From assembly GCA_016717005.1 (NCBI GenBank), contig JADJUF010000007.1, forward strand, positions 192,001 to 256,000: a stretch of 64,000 nt of DNA. Direction: 5' to 3'. The position numbers and the translations under genes were made by a program. The notes under the pieces are model-generated. The model did no database searches. It saw nothing but the letters and a program-made list of their open reading frames with translations, and was not told the origin of the DNA. Shown here one piece after another: positions 27,541 through 39,885 of this stretch. Every line of letters starts with the position of its first letter. The stretch's first letter is position 1. This DNA is from Myxococcales bacterium. GTDB taxonomy: Bacteria > Myxococcota_A > Polyangia > Haliangiales > Haliangiaceae.

Positions 27541-29280
27541 TCAGCGCGCGCGGCGTCGACGGCGCCGCACGAGCGCCAGCCCGACCAGCGGCGCCCAGGC
27601 CGCGGCGGTGACCGGCGCCGTCGAGCAGCAGCCGCCGGCGTCGTCGCCCGCGGGCGGCGGCAGCGGGCACGCGGTGCCGGGCGTCGGCGCGAACGTCACG
27701 TCGAGCGCGAACGGCCCCTCGCTCGAGACCTGGTTGGCGACGAAGCTGTCGACGACGACGTAGTACGTGCCGGCGGCGACCTCGGCGGTGAGCGTCCCGT
27801 CGTCGCGCGCGATGCACGCCGCCTCGTCGAGCGCGGTCAGCAGGTGCACGTCGACGTCGGTGCCGGCGTCGTCGGTGACGGTCGCCGTGAGCTGGCCGGG
27901 CTGGCACAGCTCGACCTGGTAGACCCACTCGCGGCCGTCCTCGATCGCGGTCGGCGCGCAGGCGTAGCGGTTGAAGTACCGGCCGGGGCCGTCGACGGTC
28001 GTGGCCTCGACGTGGAACGGCAGGCCGGCGATGACCGCGGGCGCGGCCCGGCTGCCCGGCACCGGCGCCGGCTCGGCGCCGAAGGTCGCGTCGAGCAGAT
28101 CCCACAGCTCGGCGTGCGGGGCGTCGTAGTTGAGCGCCCAGATGCCGACGCCGCCGAGATCCTCGTCGACGATCATCCGGTACTTCGCGGCCAGGCTCTC
28201 GGCGTCGTCGTACCAGACCTGGTGCCACGCGCCGGCCTGCGGCCAGGCGTAGTACGGCGAGCTGGTGCCCGCGTCCCAGCGGCGGGTGCGGCCGGCGGCG
28301 AGGTGCCCGACGCTGGCGCTGTAGGTGACCGCCCCGATGTGATCGGTGGCGGCCGCGACCGGCTGGTCGGTCGCGGTCACCCACTCGCGGCCGTAGTACG
28401 GCACGCCGTGGATGATCTGCCCGCGCTTGGCGGCGCCGACCTCGCTGGCGAACCCGGCCAGGGTCCGCTCCATCGACCAGCTCGTCGCCGCGCGCCAGGT
28501 GCGGTCGACGTCGAGGATGCCGATCGGCCCGGCCACGCTCGAGCCCGACCAGAAGTAGCCGTAGCCCATCACGAAGTAGTAGCTGGCGTGATCGAGCAGC
28601 GCCGGCAGATCGAACTCGGGCACGCCGTCGGCGCCGGCCCAGTTGACCGAGGGCCCGGCGATCGAGATCTCGGCCGCGAGGTGGCCGCGGGCGTCGAGCC
28701 CGGCCCGCAGCTCGCGGATGAACGTCGTGAAGTAGTCGCGGGTGCCGTCGATCAGGCCCTCGAAGTCGACGGAGACGCCGTCGGCGCCGCCGGCCTCCAG
28801 GCGATCGATCATCGTCGCGATGGCCGCGGCCCGACGCGCGGGATCGCGGGTCAGCGCGAGGATGCCGCTGCCCGAGAACAGCGTGAACGTCAGGTCGACC
28901 TTGACCCCGGCGGCGTGGGCGGCCTCGACGGTGGCGAGATCGGGCCAGCCGTGGGCCGCGGTCACCGCGCCGGTCGCGTCGAGCTCGATCGAGAACCACG
29001 CCAGGTGGGTCAGCGCCGACCAGCGGATCGTGTCGAGATCGGCGACCCAGTACGGGTAGTAGCCGTAGACCACCCGGGTCGGGCCGGCCGCGCGCTCGGT
29101 CCGGGCCCGCGCCAGCTCGGCCAGGCGCGCGGGCGACAGCCGGGGCCGCGCCGCCGGCGGGGCGCCGGCGTGGGCCGCGGCGTCGTCGGCGTGGGGCGTC
29201 GCGCCAGGGGTCGGCACGTCGGCCGCGACCGGCGCGACCGTGGCCAGGGCGAGGACGACAGCGACGACGAGGCCACGCAT
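27541..29280 (-). CDS. Secreted glycoside hydrolase family 18 protein with MYXO-CTERM tail
   Basis: This 579-residue protein has a signal peptide (cleavage near VAA-DV, about 20). A GH18 barrel (about 65-405) carries DGVSVDFEG, in which Asp172 and the acid Glu174 are retained but the first inner Asp of DGxDxDxE is Ser170. A pre-peptidase-like beta domain follows (about 415-540). The C-terminus is Cys-Cys, a hydrophobic helix and an Arg cluster, matching MYXO-CTERM surface sorting. The sequence resembles spore-germination-type GH18 proteins that act on peptidoglycan-like or chitin-like glycans. It is probably surface-anchored. Confidence 0.88.
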   Translation of the reverse strand: MRGLVVAVVLALATVAPVAADVPTPGATPHADDAAAHAGAPPAARPRLSPARLAELARARTERAAGPTRVVYGYYPYWVADLDTIRWSALTHLAWFSIELDATGAVTAAHGWPDLATVEAAHAAGVKVDLTFTLFSGSGILALTRDPARRAAAIATMIDRLEAGGADGVSVDFEGLIDGTRDYFTTFIRELRAGLDARGHLAAEISIAGPSVNWAGADGVPEFDLPALLDHASYYFVMGYGYFWSGSSVAGPIGILDVDRTWRAATSWSMERTLAGFASEVGAAKRGQIIHGVPYYGREWVTATDQPVAAATDHIGAVTYSASVGHLAAGRTRRWDAGTSSPYYAWPQAGAWHQVWYDDAESLAAKYRMIVDEDLGGVGIWALNYDAPHAELWDLLDATFGAEPAPVPGSRAAPAVIAGLPFHVEATTVDGPGRYFNRYACAPTAIEDGREWVYQVELCQPGQLTATVTDDAGTDVDVHLLTALDEAACIARDDGTLTAEVAAGTYYVVVDSFVANQVSSEGPFALDVTFAPTPGTACPLPPPAGDDAGGCCSTAPVTAAAWAPLVGLALVRRRRRRAR

Positions 29281-29366
29281 GGCCTGAGGTATGCCCGAGC
29301 CCGGGCGCCAAGGAAAGCCCGAACCGCGCCGCCCGCCGGTTGTCCGCCCGCCAACAGATTGGCGCG

Positions 29367-30629
29367 ATGGATGACAACCGAGCGGCGCTCGGGCACGGTG
29401 GCCGCGTGTCGCTCCTGCGCCAGCACGCCGGGTTCCGCCGCCTCTGGGCGGCCGGCGCCGTGTCGCTGTGCGGCGACTGGCTGTCGTTCGTCGCGGTCAG
29501 CACGCTGGCGCTGACCGGCGGCGGCGGCGCGATGGCCCTGGCGATCGTGTTCGCGGCCCACGCGCTGCCCGGCGCGCTGCTGGCGCCGGTGGCCGGGACG
29601 CTGGTCGATCGCTTCGATCGTCGCGGCGTGCTGATCGCCGCCGACGTGCTCGCGGCCCTGGCGACCGCGGGCATGGCGGCCGCGGCCGCGGTCGGGTGGC
29701 TCGCGGCGATCCAGGGGCTCCTGCTGGTGCGCAGCGCGATCACCTCGGCGGTGCCGCCGGCCGAGTCGGCCGCGGTCCGGCGCCTGGTCGGCCCTGATCA
29801 GCTCACCGCCGCCAACGCGATCCTGGCCGCGACCTGGAGCACCGCCTACGTCGCCGGCATGGCGCTCGGCGGCGCCGCCGCGATGCTGGGCCCGACCCTG
29901 GCGCTGGTCCTCGACGCGCTGTCGTTCGCGGTGGCCGCGTCGATCCACGCGACCCTGCCCCGCCTGCCGGTCGCGCGCGCGCCCAGCCGGCTGTGGCCGG
30001 CGATCCTCGCGGCGCCGCGCGACACGGTGCTCGCGCTGCGCGTCGCCGCCGCCAACCGGCCGCTGCTGGCGGCGGTGCTGGGCAAGAGCCCGCTCGCCTT
30101 CGCCGCCGGCGCGGCGTGGATCAGCCTCAACCTGATCGCCGTCGACGCCCACCCGTTCGGCGCCGCCGCGCTGTCGTTCGGGCTGCTGCAGGCGATCCGC
30201 GGCGCCGGCACCGGCATCGGCCCGGCCGTGGCCGCGCGCCTGGTCGCGCGCGGCGCCTCGGCGTTCGTGCTGCAGCACGCGGCGGTCGCGCTGATGCTGG
30301 TCGCGGTCGCCGGGCTGACGGTGGCGCGGTCGCCGCTGGCGCTGGCCGTGGTCGCGCTGACCTGGGGCCTGGGCACCGGCACCAACTGGGTCATGGCCCA
30401 CACCGCGATGCAGCGCCACGCCAGCGATCTCGAGATCGGTCGGCTGGCGGCGTTCGACGAGCTGGTCGTGACGCTCGCGATGGTCGCCAGCGCCTTCATC
30501 GGCGCGGTCGTCGTCGAGGAGGCCGGCGTCGCGGCGGCCGCGGCGGTCGCGGTGGCGCTGGGCGTCGTCGGCGCGGCCGCGGTCGCGGTCACCGTCGGCG
30601 CGGTCACCGCCCGGCGCCAGGCGGCGTGA
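29367..30629 (+). CDS. Major facilitator superfamily transporter
   Basis: A 420-residue membrane protein with about 12 hydrophobic helices and the MFS loop 2-3 signature as GTLVDRFDRRGVL after helix 2. N-terminal FRRLWAAGAVSLCGDWL is typical of the MFS_3/enterobactin-exporter-like subgroup. It is probably a drug or metabolite exporter; the substrate is unknown. The ATG at 29367 is preferred because upstream codons lack similarity. It is convergent with hemA. Confidence 0.87.
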   Translation: MDDNRAALGHGGRVSLLRQHAGFRRLWAAGAVSLCGDWLSFVAVSTLALTGGGGAMALAIVFAAHALPGALLAPVAGTLVDRFDRRGVLIAADVLAALATAGMAAAAAVGWLAAIQGLLLVRSAITSAVPPAESAAVRRLVGPDQLTAANAILAATWSTAYVAGMALGGAAAMLGPTLALVLDALSFAVAASIHATLPRLPVARAPSRLWPAILAAPRDTVLALRVAAANRPLLAAVLGKSPLAFAAGAAWISLNLIAVDAHPFGAAALSFGLLQAIRGAGTGIGPAVAARLVARGASAFVLQHAAVALMLVAVAGLTVARSPLALAVVALTWGLGTGTNWVMAHTAMQRHASDLEIGRLAAFDELVVTLAMVASAFIGAVVVEEAGVAAAAAVAVALGVVGAAAVAVTVGAVTARRQAA

Positions 30630-30698
30630 CGATCACCTCGGCGTCTGTACCTATTTCGGTCGGGCACCGAGCCGCGCGCTGGGAACCCCGGCCGGCGC

Positions 30699-32056
<1,358 letters not shown>

Positions 32057-32060
<4 letters not shown>

Positions 32061-32878
32061 GACCCCACCGCGCGGCGCACGAAGTAGATCGCCAGCACGC
32101 CCAGCGCCGCGACGAACCCGGCCACCGTGACCCAGGCGGCGCGGCGCCCGCGCCAGCCGAGCCCGAGGCGCCCGCCGAGCAGGCCCGCGTAGCACAGCCA
32201 CGTGATCGACGCGGCGGCGTACTCGGGCCGGCCCATGCCGCCGCCGCGCTGCGAGGTCCAGATCATGCCCAGCACCATCGCGGCGGTGAACAGCGGGAAG
32301 CCCGCGGCGACCAGGCGCTGGGCCATCGCGTCGAGGCCGGCCAGCGACTCGACCGGCGCCTTCCACGACGCCGCGTCGAAGCGCTTGCGCTTGAGGTTGC
32401 GCTCCTCGAGCAGGTAGATGAACGCGATCGCGGCCGCGAGCGCGAACAGCGCGACCCCGACGGTGGCGAGCGAGATGTGGATGCGCCCGAGCAGCGTGAG
32501 ATCTGCCTGGGGCGTGCCGGCCGGCGACAGCCGCGCCGCGATCAGCACCGCGCCCACCATCGGCACCAGCACCGCGCCGGCCAGGTCGATCTGGCGCTTG
32601 ATCGAGGTCGCCAGGTAGCCGCCGGCGATGATCCACGCCAGGAAGCCCAGCGCCTCGCGCACCGACGCCGCCGGGTGCACGCTCAGCACGCCGCGCCAGC
32701 CGATGTCGACGCCGTGCGCGACGAACGCCGCGATCGCGACCCGCCGGGCCTGGCGCGACCAGTGCGGGCGCGCGCGCAGGAACCCGGCCAGCAGGCCGAC
32801 CGCCGCCACGGTGTAGAGGGCCGCCGCCAGCCAGAACGCGGGCGACGGCGTCACCGACAAGAGCCGGGTGTCGGGCAC
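32057..32878 (-). CDS. HemX/CcsA-type cytochrome c assembly membrane protein
   Basis: A 273-residue protein with about eight membrane helices. HISLATVGVALFALAAAIAFIYL and ITWLCYAGLL fit the CcsA/CcmC/HemX family. A tryptophan-rich WTSQRGGGMGRP loop takes the place of the WWD motif, which is degenerate, favouring HemX over a true haem-handling CcsA. HemX controls HemA level in some bacteria. The GTG start lies 9 bases after the stop of the 98-residue gene. Confidence 0.85.
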
Positions 32879-32887
32879 GGCGTTACC

Positions 32888-33184
32888 TCAGGGCTCGGGC
32901 TCGCCGAGGAACCCGTTGACGACCTCGTACGCGGTGTCGCCGTAGATGACCGACGTCATCATGTGGTCGGCGCCCATCGTGGCCAGGGCGGTCTCGTCGC
33001 GGACGGTGCCGAGCAGCTCGTTGGGGTCGTCGCCGCCGCCGGCGATCGACTCGAAGTACACCGCGGGGCGGACGTGGAACGCCCGCGCCAGCTCGGGCAG
33101 CATCAGCCGATCGCCGGTCAGCGCGAGCTTGCCCTCGGCCGACCAGGCTTCCAGGCGGGTGTTGGAGATGAACAGCCGGGCCAC
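32888..33184 (-). CDS. Conserved-looking small protein of unknown function
   Basis: A 98-residue soluble protein with no signal, no Cys and balanced composition (MARLFISNTRLEAW..., LPELARAFHVRPAVYF, HMMTSVIYGDTAYEVVNGF). It looks like a genuine folded domain. I do not recognise it. It is the first gene of the operon ahead of hemX and hemA, which suggests but does not prove a regulatory role. The GTG start lies 8 bases after TATGCT. Confidence 0.75.
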   Translation of the reverse strand: MARLFISNTRLEAWSAEGKLALTGDRLMLPELARAFHVRPAVYFESIAGGGDDPNELLGTVRDETALATMGADHMMTSVIYGDTAYEVVNGFLGEPEP

Positions 33185-33192
33185 AGCTCGGG

Positions 33193-33198
33193 AGCATA
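33193..33198 (-). promoter_or_regulatory. TANNNT -10-like element of the hemX-hemA operon
   Basis: TATGCT on the minus strand, 8 bases before the GTG of the first gene. It would give a leaderless operon transcript. Confidence 0.4.
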
Positions 33199-33327
33199 GG
33201 CCGAACCGGCGGAACGCGCAAAGCCGCGAGGGCGCCCGCGCGATCCAGCCTGACCGGGCGGCTTGCGGCGATGCCCGGTCGGCGTTACATCACCCCGACC
33301 ACCGCAGCACGTAGGAGGAGTCGACTC

Positions 33328-33657
33328 ATGGCCAGCACCAACGTCAAGACCATCACCGATCAGAACTTCAGCGACGAGGTGCTCAAGTCAGAGCTGCCGA
33401 CCTTGATCGACTTCTGGGCCGTCTGGTGCGGCCCCTGCAAGCAGATCGCGCCGACGATCGACGCGCTGGCCGACGAGTACAAGGGCAAGCTGCAGGTGGG
33501 CAAGGTCGACGTCGACCGCGAGCAGGTCACCGCGCAGCAGCTCCGCGTGACCTCGATCCCGGCGCTGTTCCTGTTCAAGGGCGGCAAGGTGGTGTGGTCG
33601 TTCGCGGGCGCCGCGCCGCGCACCAAGATCGAGGCCGAGATCAAGAAGCACCTGTAG
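33328..33657 (+). CDS. trxA: Thioredoxin
   Basis: A 109-residue cytoplasmic disulfide reductase with WCGPC at 33-37, the cis-Pro loop TSIPALFLF and FKGGKVV. AGGAGG ten bases upstream fixes the ATG at 33328; an in-frame upstream Met would add an Arg-rich stretch. It is a possible electron donor for peroxiredoxins such as the one at 14713. It is divergent from the hemX operon. Confidence 0.96.
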   Translation: MASTNVKTITDQNFSDEVLKSELPTLIDFWAVWCGPCKQIAPTIDALADEYKGKLQVGKVDVDREQVTAQQLRVTSIPALFLFKGGKVVWSFAGAAPRTKIEAEIKKHL

Positions 33658-33684
33658 CCGCGCGCCGCGGCCCGCGCGGCCGCC

Positions 33685-33903
33685 TCAGCGCAGGAGCAGC
33701 GCCATCGCCACGAGCGCCAGCCCGCCGACGACCACCGAGTAGATGATGATGCCGGTGGTGTTGGGCTTGCCGCTGCCGCCGTTGTAGCCCTTGCCGCAGG
33801 TCGGGCACAGCACGTGGTTGAGGATCCTGGCGCCGATGAAGCCGCCCCACCAGGTGAACCCGGCGGGGCGAGGCGACGCGGCGCTGCGGCAGTGGGGGCA
33901 CAT
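33685..33903 (-). CDS. Small zinc-ribbon membrane protein
   Basis: A 72-residue protein with CPHC (2-5) and CPTC (33-36), which could bind one zinc ion. An aromatic stretch lies between them, and a C-terminal membrane helix (about 51-71) follows. Similar short zinc-ribbon/TM proteins occur in myxobacteria with unknown roles. It is convergent with trxA. TAGGCT lies 6 bases before the ATG. Confidence 0.75.
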   Translation of the reverse strand: MCPHCRSAASPRPAGFTWWGGFIGARILNHVLCPTCGKGYNGGSGKPNTTGIIIYSVVVGGLALVAMALLLR

Positions 33904-33909
33904 CCCGCG

Positions 33910-33915
33910 AGCCTA
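33910..33915 (-). promoter_or_regulatory. TANNNT -10-like element of the zinc-ribbon gene
   Basis: TAGGCT on the minus strand, 6 bases before the ATG, with no Shine-Dalgarno. Confidence 0.4.
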
Positions 33916-33971
33916 CCTTGGGCCGCGGTCGATCGGCGCCCAGCGCAGCAGATGTTGCCCGGCGGGCGGGG

Positions 33972-33977
33972 TATGAT
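33972..33977 (+). promoter_or_regulatory. TANNNT -10-like element of the TIGR04552-like gene
   Basis: TATGAT, 6 bases before the GTG chosen as start. It matches TATAAT in five of six positions. Confidence 0.45.
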
Positions 33978-33983
33978 CGGACC

Positions 33984-35057
33984 GTGGTCCACACCGTGCT
34001 TCCGCGCGTGGCCCGGCCGCCGTGCCTCGACGAGCTCGACCTCGCCGATCTCGAGACGGTCCGGCTGCTGCTGCGCGGCGACTCGGTGGTCGACTGGCAC
34101 CGGCTCAACTTCTCCGACCACGCCGCGGTCGATCGGTTCCTGCGCCTGTGCGAGCTCGACCCGACCAACGAGGCCGAGCTCGATCGGCTCGAGGACGTCC
34201 GCGGCGACGCCGTCGACTACCTGACCCGGGTCTACCAGCTGCCGCTGCCCGACGAGATCGCCGACGACGTGCCCGCGCGCGATCTGTTCCTGATCGCGTC
34301 GCGGTCCGGCCCGCACCAGCGGGCCGCCTGCGTCGTGCTCAAGGTGATGCACATCATCTACCACCTGGCCGGGCGCCAGGCCCTGCTGCGCCTGGCGATC
34401 TCCGACGACGCGATCTTCCGCGAGATCGAGCTGAAGGTGCTGCGCGTGGTCGAGGAGCTGCGCGCCGCCGGGTGCGCGGTCGCCGAGTTCGAGTGGAGCC
34501 GCAAGCCGCGCGACTCGCAGATCACCAAGCTCATGGCCAAGCGCTCGACGCTGGCCGCGAGCATCTACGACAAGCTGCGGTTCCGGCTGATCGTCCCGAC
34601 CGAGGCCGATCTGGTGCCGACCCTGGCCACGCTCACGCGCCAGCTGATCCCGTTCAACTACATCGTGCCGGGCGAGTCGGTGAACCAGCTCGTCGATCTG
34701 GGCGGCCTGCTCGAGCGCGAGCCGCACCTGCGCGACCTGGCGCCGCGCATGCAGCCCCAGGAGGGGCCGGTCGGGCGCCTGCCCAGCACCAACGAGTTCT
34801 CGGGGCCCGAGTACCGCATCATCAACTTCGTCGCCGACCTGCCGCTGCGCCTGGGCCGGTTGGTGCCGGTGACCGAGCTGGCGCCCGACGAGAGCCACGT
34901 GGTGTTCGTGCTCACCGAGTTCCAGATCGCCGACAAGGCGACGGCGCTGGCCAACGACACCGGCGCGTGCAGCCACGAGGCCTACAAGGCCCGCCAGCAC
35001 GAGCGGGTCCGCGAGCGCCTGATGCGCGACGAGAACAACCCGCTGCCGCCGGACTGA
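33984..35057 (+). CDS. TIGR04552-like protein, distant RelA/SpoT-like resemblance
   Basis: A 357-residue soluble protein. From memory it matches the deltaproteobacterial family TIGR04552, of unknown function. The central part, with KRSTLAASIYDKLRFRLIV, resembles the start of the RelA/SpoT synthetase fold (IYxKL...D-x-x-x-R). The catalytic Asp/Glu pair and the GYQSLH-type motif are not evident, so enzymatic activity is doubtful. The GTG start follows TATGAT by 6 bases; an upstream Met gives an implausible N-terminus. The 233-residue lipoprotein gene follows after 29 bases. Confidence 0.72.
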   Translation: MVHTVLPRVARPPCLDELDLADLETVRLLLRGDSVVDWHRLNFSDHAAVDRFLRLCELDPTNEAELDRLEDVRGDAVDYLTRVYQLPLPDEIADDVPARDLFLIASRSGPHQRAACVVLKVMHIIYHLAGRQALLRLAISDDAIFREIELKVLRVVEELRAAGCAVAEFEWSRKPRDSQITKLMAKRSTLAASIYDKLRFRLIVPTEADLVPTLATLTRQLIPFNYIVPGESVNQLVDLGGLLEREPHLRDLAPRMQPQEGPVGRLPSTNEFSGPEYRIINFVADLPLRLGRLVPVTELAPDESHVVFVLTEFQIADKATALANDTGACSHEAYKARQHERVRERLMRDENNPLPPD

Positions 35058-35086
35058 CGCGCGGCGGCGCCCAAGGCGAGGCCCCG

Positions 35087-35788
35087 ATGCGATGTCCAAG
35101 CTCCATGCGCTGGTCCGTGATCGCGATCGCCGCGTCCGCCTGCGCCGGCGCGCCGGCGGCGGGCCCACCGGCCGGTCAGGAGCGCGGCGCCTGCCGCCCC
35201 GCCGACGCGTGCGACGTCGGGCTCGAGTGCTGGTCGGCGCGCTGCGTGCGGCCGCCGCCGGCCGCGTGCCCGGCGGTGGCGCGGCGCCTGGCGTCGTACC
35301 AGGTCGGCAACTACGCCACGCCCGAGGAGATCGCGCCGGTGATCGTCGCCTTGACCGGCGCGTGTGAGCGCGCGCAGCTGACCGCGCGCGAGGGCCGGTG
35401 CCTGACCGACGCCGTCGGCGAGGACGAGCTCCTGGCGTGCCCGCGGGTGCTCGTGCCCGAGCTGGAGGCCAAGCTCGCGGCGCGGCGCGCGCCCCCGCCC
35501 GAGCCGCCGCGCGATCCCGCCGTCGATCCGGTCCTGCCGGTCGATCCCTGGGGACCGCCGGTGACCGCCAGCGGCGCGTGCGATCGCTACGCCGCGCTGC
35601 TCGACACGTACGCCGCCTGCCCGAACCTGCCGGCGGTCACCCGCTTGTTGACGCGGCGGTCCAACGCCGCCATGCGCCTGAGCTGGCGCGCGACCGCGGC
35701 CAGCCAGCGGGCGGCGGTCGAGGCCAGCTGCGCCGACGGCGCCGCGGCGCTGACCACGTTGCTAGCCCAGCTCGGCTGCGCGCCCTGA
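35087..35788 (+). CDS. Cysteine-rich lipoprotein of unknown function
   Basis: A 233-residue protein with a lipoprotein signal (AASAC near Cys19) and a short Cys-rich region (ACRPADACDVGLECWSARC), like small disulfide modules common in myxobacterial lipoproteins. Two alpha-helical segments are split by a Pro-rich linker. AAGGCGAG before the ATG is a fair ribosome site. Family not recognised. Confidence 0.75.
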   Translation: MRCPSSMRWSVIAIAASACAGAPAAGPPAGQERGACRPADACDVGLECWSARCVRPPPAACPAVARRLASYQVGNYATPEEIAPVIVALTGACERAQLTAREGRCLTDAVGEDELLACPRVLVPELEAKLAARRAPPPEPPRDPAVDPVLPVDPWGPPVTASGACDRYAALLDTYAACPNLPAVTRLLTRRSNAAMRLSWRATAASQRAAVEASCADGAAALTTLLAQLGCAP

Positions 35789-36037
35789 CCCGGCAGCGCG
35801 CCGACGGCCGCCGCCGCTGGGAGCGGTGACCTCGCCGGGGCGCGTCACGACCGGCGCGCCCGACCCGCGCACCGCTTGTCGTTCTCGGTGAGCAGCGGTC
35901 CGCGCGCCGGGCGGTGCGCGGCTCGGGGGAGGATCGTCGGGGCTTGCCCGAGCTACCGACGTGGTCCGGGCGTGACCTCGGACGTCCGAGCCCCCCTGCC
36001 CTGCCTGGGGCGGCCTGGCGACAGGTCCCCTGGAAGA

Positions 36038-37185
36038 TCAGTAGCCGTGGCGGCGCAGCGACACGCTCGCGCACAGGCCCATGCCGATGAAGAACGTGAG
36101 CAGCGAGCTGCCGCCGTAGCTGATGAACGGCAAGGTCACGCCGACCACCGGCGCCATGCCGAGCACCATCGCGACGTTGACGACGACGTGCCAGAAGGTC
36201 ATCGCGGCGACGCCCAGGCAGATCGTCGCGCCGGCCGCGTCGCGCGCGCGCAGCGCGATGTTGAGCAGCCACACGATCAGGAACGCGAACATCGCCAGCA
36301 TGACGACGGCGCCGACGAAGCCCCACTCCTCGGCCCAGACCGAGAACGGGAAGTCGGTCCAGTGCTCCGGCAGGAAGTCGAACTGGTTCTGGGTGCCCGA
36401 CATGAAGCCCTTGCCGAGCAGCTTCCCCGAGCCGACCGCGAAGATCGACTGGAGCGTGTGCCAGCCCGAGCCGGTCGAGTCGGCGGTCGGGTCGAGGAAC
36501 GCCAGCACGCGATCCTTCTGGTACTGGTGCATCGACTCCCACAGGACCGGCACCGCCAGGAACATCCCGAACAGCGTGTAGACCATCGGCCACAGGTCGC
36601 GCAGGACCAGGAACCCGACCGACAGCATGATCAGCGTCGTCAGGGTCGCGGTGCCGAGGTCGGGCTGGATCGCGATCAGGAGCACCGGCGCGCACAAGAG
36701 CGCCAGCTTGGGCAAGAGGCTCATCCAGTGGGGCTTGGTGCCGGTGCCGTCGGCGACCAGCCGCGCCAGCACCAGGATCACCGCCAGCTTGGCCAGCTCG
36801 GACGGCTGGCCGCCGAGCGTGCCGATCGTGATCCAGCGCTCGCTGCCCTTGGCGTTCGAGCCGGCGACGTCGACGACGATCAGCGCCACCACCGCCAGGC
36901 CGAAGGCGATCCACGCGACCCGCAAGAGCGCGCGGTAGTCGATCGCGGTCGCGACCGCGAAGCCGATCGCGCCGACGAACATCCACCGCAGCTGCTGATC
37001 GAACTTGCCGGCGTGGCGGGTGCCGTTGACCGCGCTGTACAGGTTGAGCAGGCCGAGCGCCGCGATGATCATGACGATCGCGACCAGCGGCCAGTCGACC
37101 GCGGCCCGGAACCGGCGCCAGCGCGACATCCCGATCTGCGCGCGCGGCAGCTCGATGCCGACCCCGCGCGATCCGCGCCAGCGGC

Positions 37186-37189
<4 letters not shown>
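36038..37189 (-). CDS. rodA: SEDS-family peptidoglycan polymerase RodA
   Basis: A 383-residue inner-membrane glycosyltransferase with about ten helices that polymerises lipid II for rod elongation. SELAKLAVIL, IAIQPDLGTA, WAEEWGFVGA and PFISYGGSSL are SEDS signatures. The ATG at 37189 overlaps the mrdA stop (ATGA), pairing the polymerase with its transpeptidase. A second MSRWR 20 residues downstream gives an alternative start. Confidence 0.95.
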
Positions 37190-39216
<2,027 letters not shown>

Positions 39217-39226
39217 GGCGACCTCG

Positions 39227-39769
39227 TCACGGCGCCAGGCCCTCGAGCGCGTGGTCGCGCTCGCGGTGGGTGCGCGCGAACGCGGCGTCGACGCGGCGGT
39301 ACAGCCGGATCACCAGCGGCCCGCACAGCGCGGTGACCAGGCACACCCGCGCGAGCGTCCACAGCTCGAGGCGCGCGCCCGCCACCGGGCCGCCCAGGAC
39401 GATCCGCACCAGCAGGCTGGCGATCAGCGCGAGCGCGGCGGCGGCGAACGCGAACCCGGCGGTGAGCCCCCAGCCGCGCACCAGGATCCGGCGCTGGATG
39501 CCGATCGCCGACACGCACACGAGCCCGGCGGTCAGCGCCAGCAGCCCGCCCGGGGCGCCCGACAGCAGATCGGCCAGGTAGCCGGTGACGACGGCGGCGC
39601 CGACCGCGCCGGCCACGCCCCGGCGCGCGGTCAGGCCCAGGTAGCCGGCGGTCAGCGCGGCGACGTCGGGCGGCGCGTCGCCGACGACCGGGATCGGCAG
39701 GACCGACCAGGTGACGCCGAGGACGAGCAGGAGCCCGTAGGCGATGAGGACGATGGTCGCGGAGCGCAT
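39227..39769 (-). CDS. mreD: Rod shape-determining protein MreD
   Basis: A 180-residue protein with five or six membrane helices and the MreD pattern: short charged ends, and GYLADLLSGAPGGLLAL between helices, similar to the GxxxDLLxxxPxG motif. It links MreC to the elongasome. It directly precedes mrdA. Its usual upstream neighbour mreC is about 3.4 kb away, separated by four genes. Confidence 0.88.
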   Translation of the reverse strand: MRSATIVLIAYGLLLVLGVTWSVLPIPVVGDAPPDVAALTAGYLGLTARRGVAGAVGAAVVTGYLADLLSGAPGGLLALTAGLVCVSAIGIQRRILVRGWGLTAGFAFAAAALALIASLLVRIVLGGPVAGARLELWTLARVCLVTALCGPLVIRLYRRVDAAFARTHRERDHALEGLAP

Positions 39770-39885
39770 GCCGACCGGGGCGCCGTCCTACCACGGGCCC
39801 CCGGCGCGAGCACGGGAATTCCCGACCGGCAAGCCCGCGAAACGGCTCACGAGTGTCGCCCCGGGCGTGCCCAGGCGCGCGGCCG

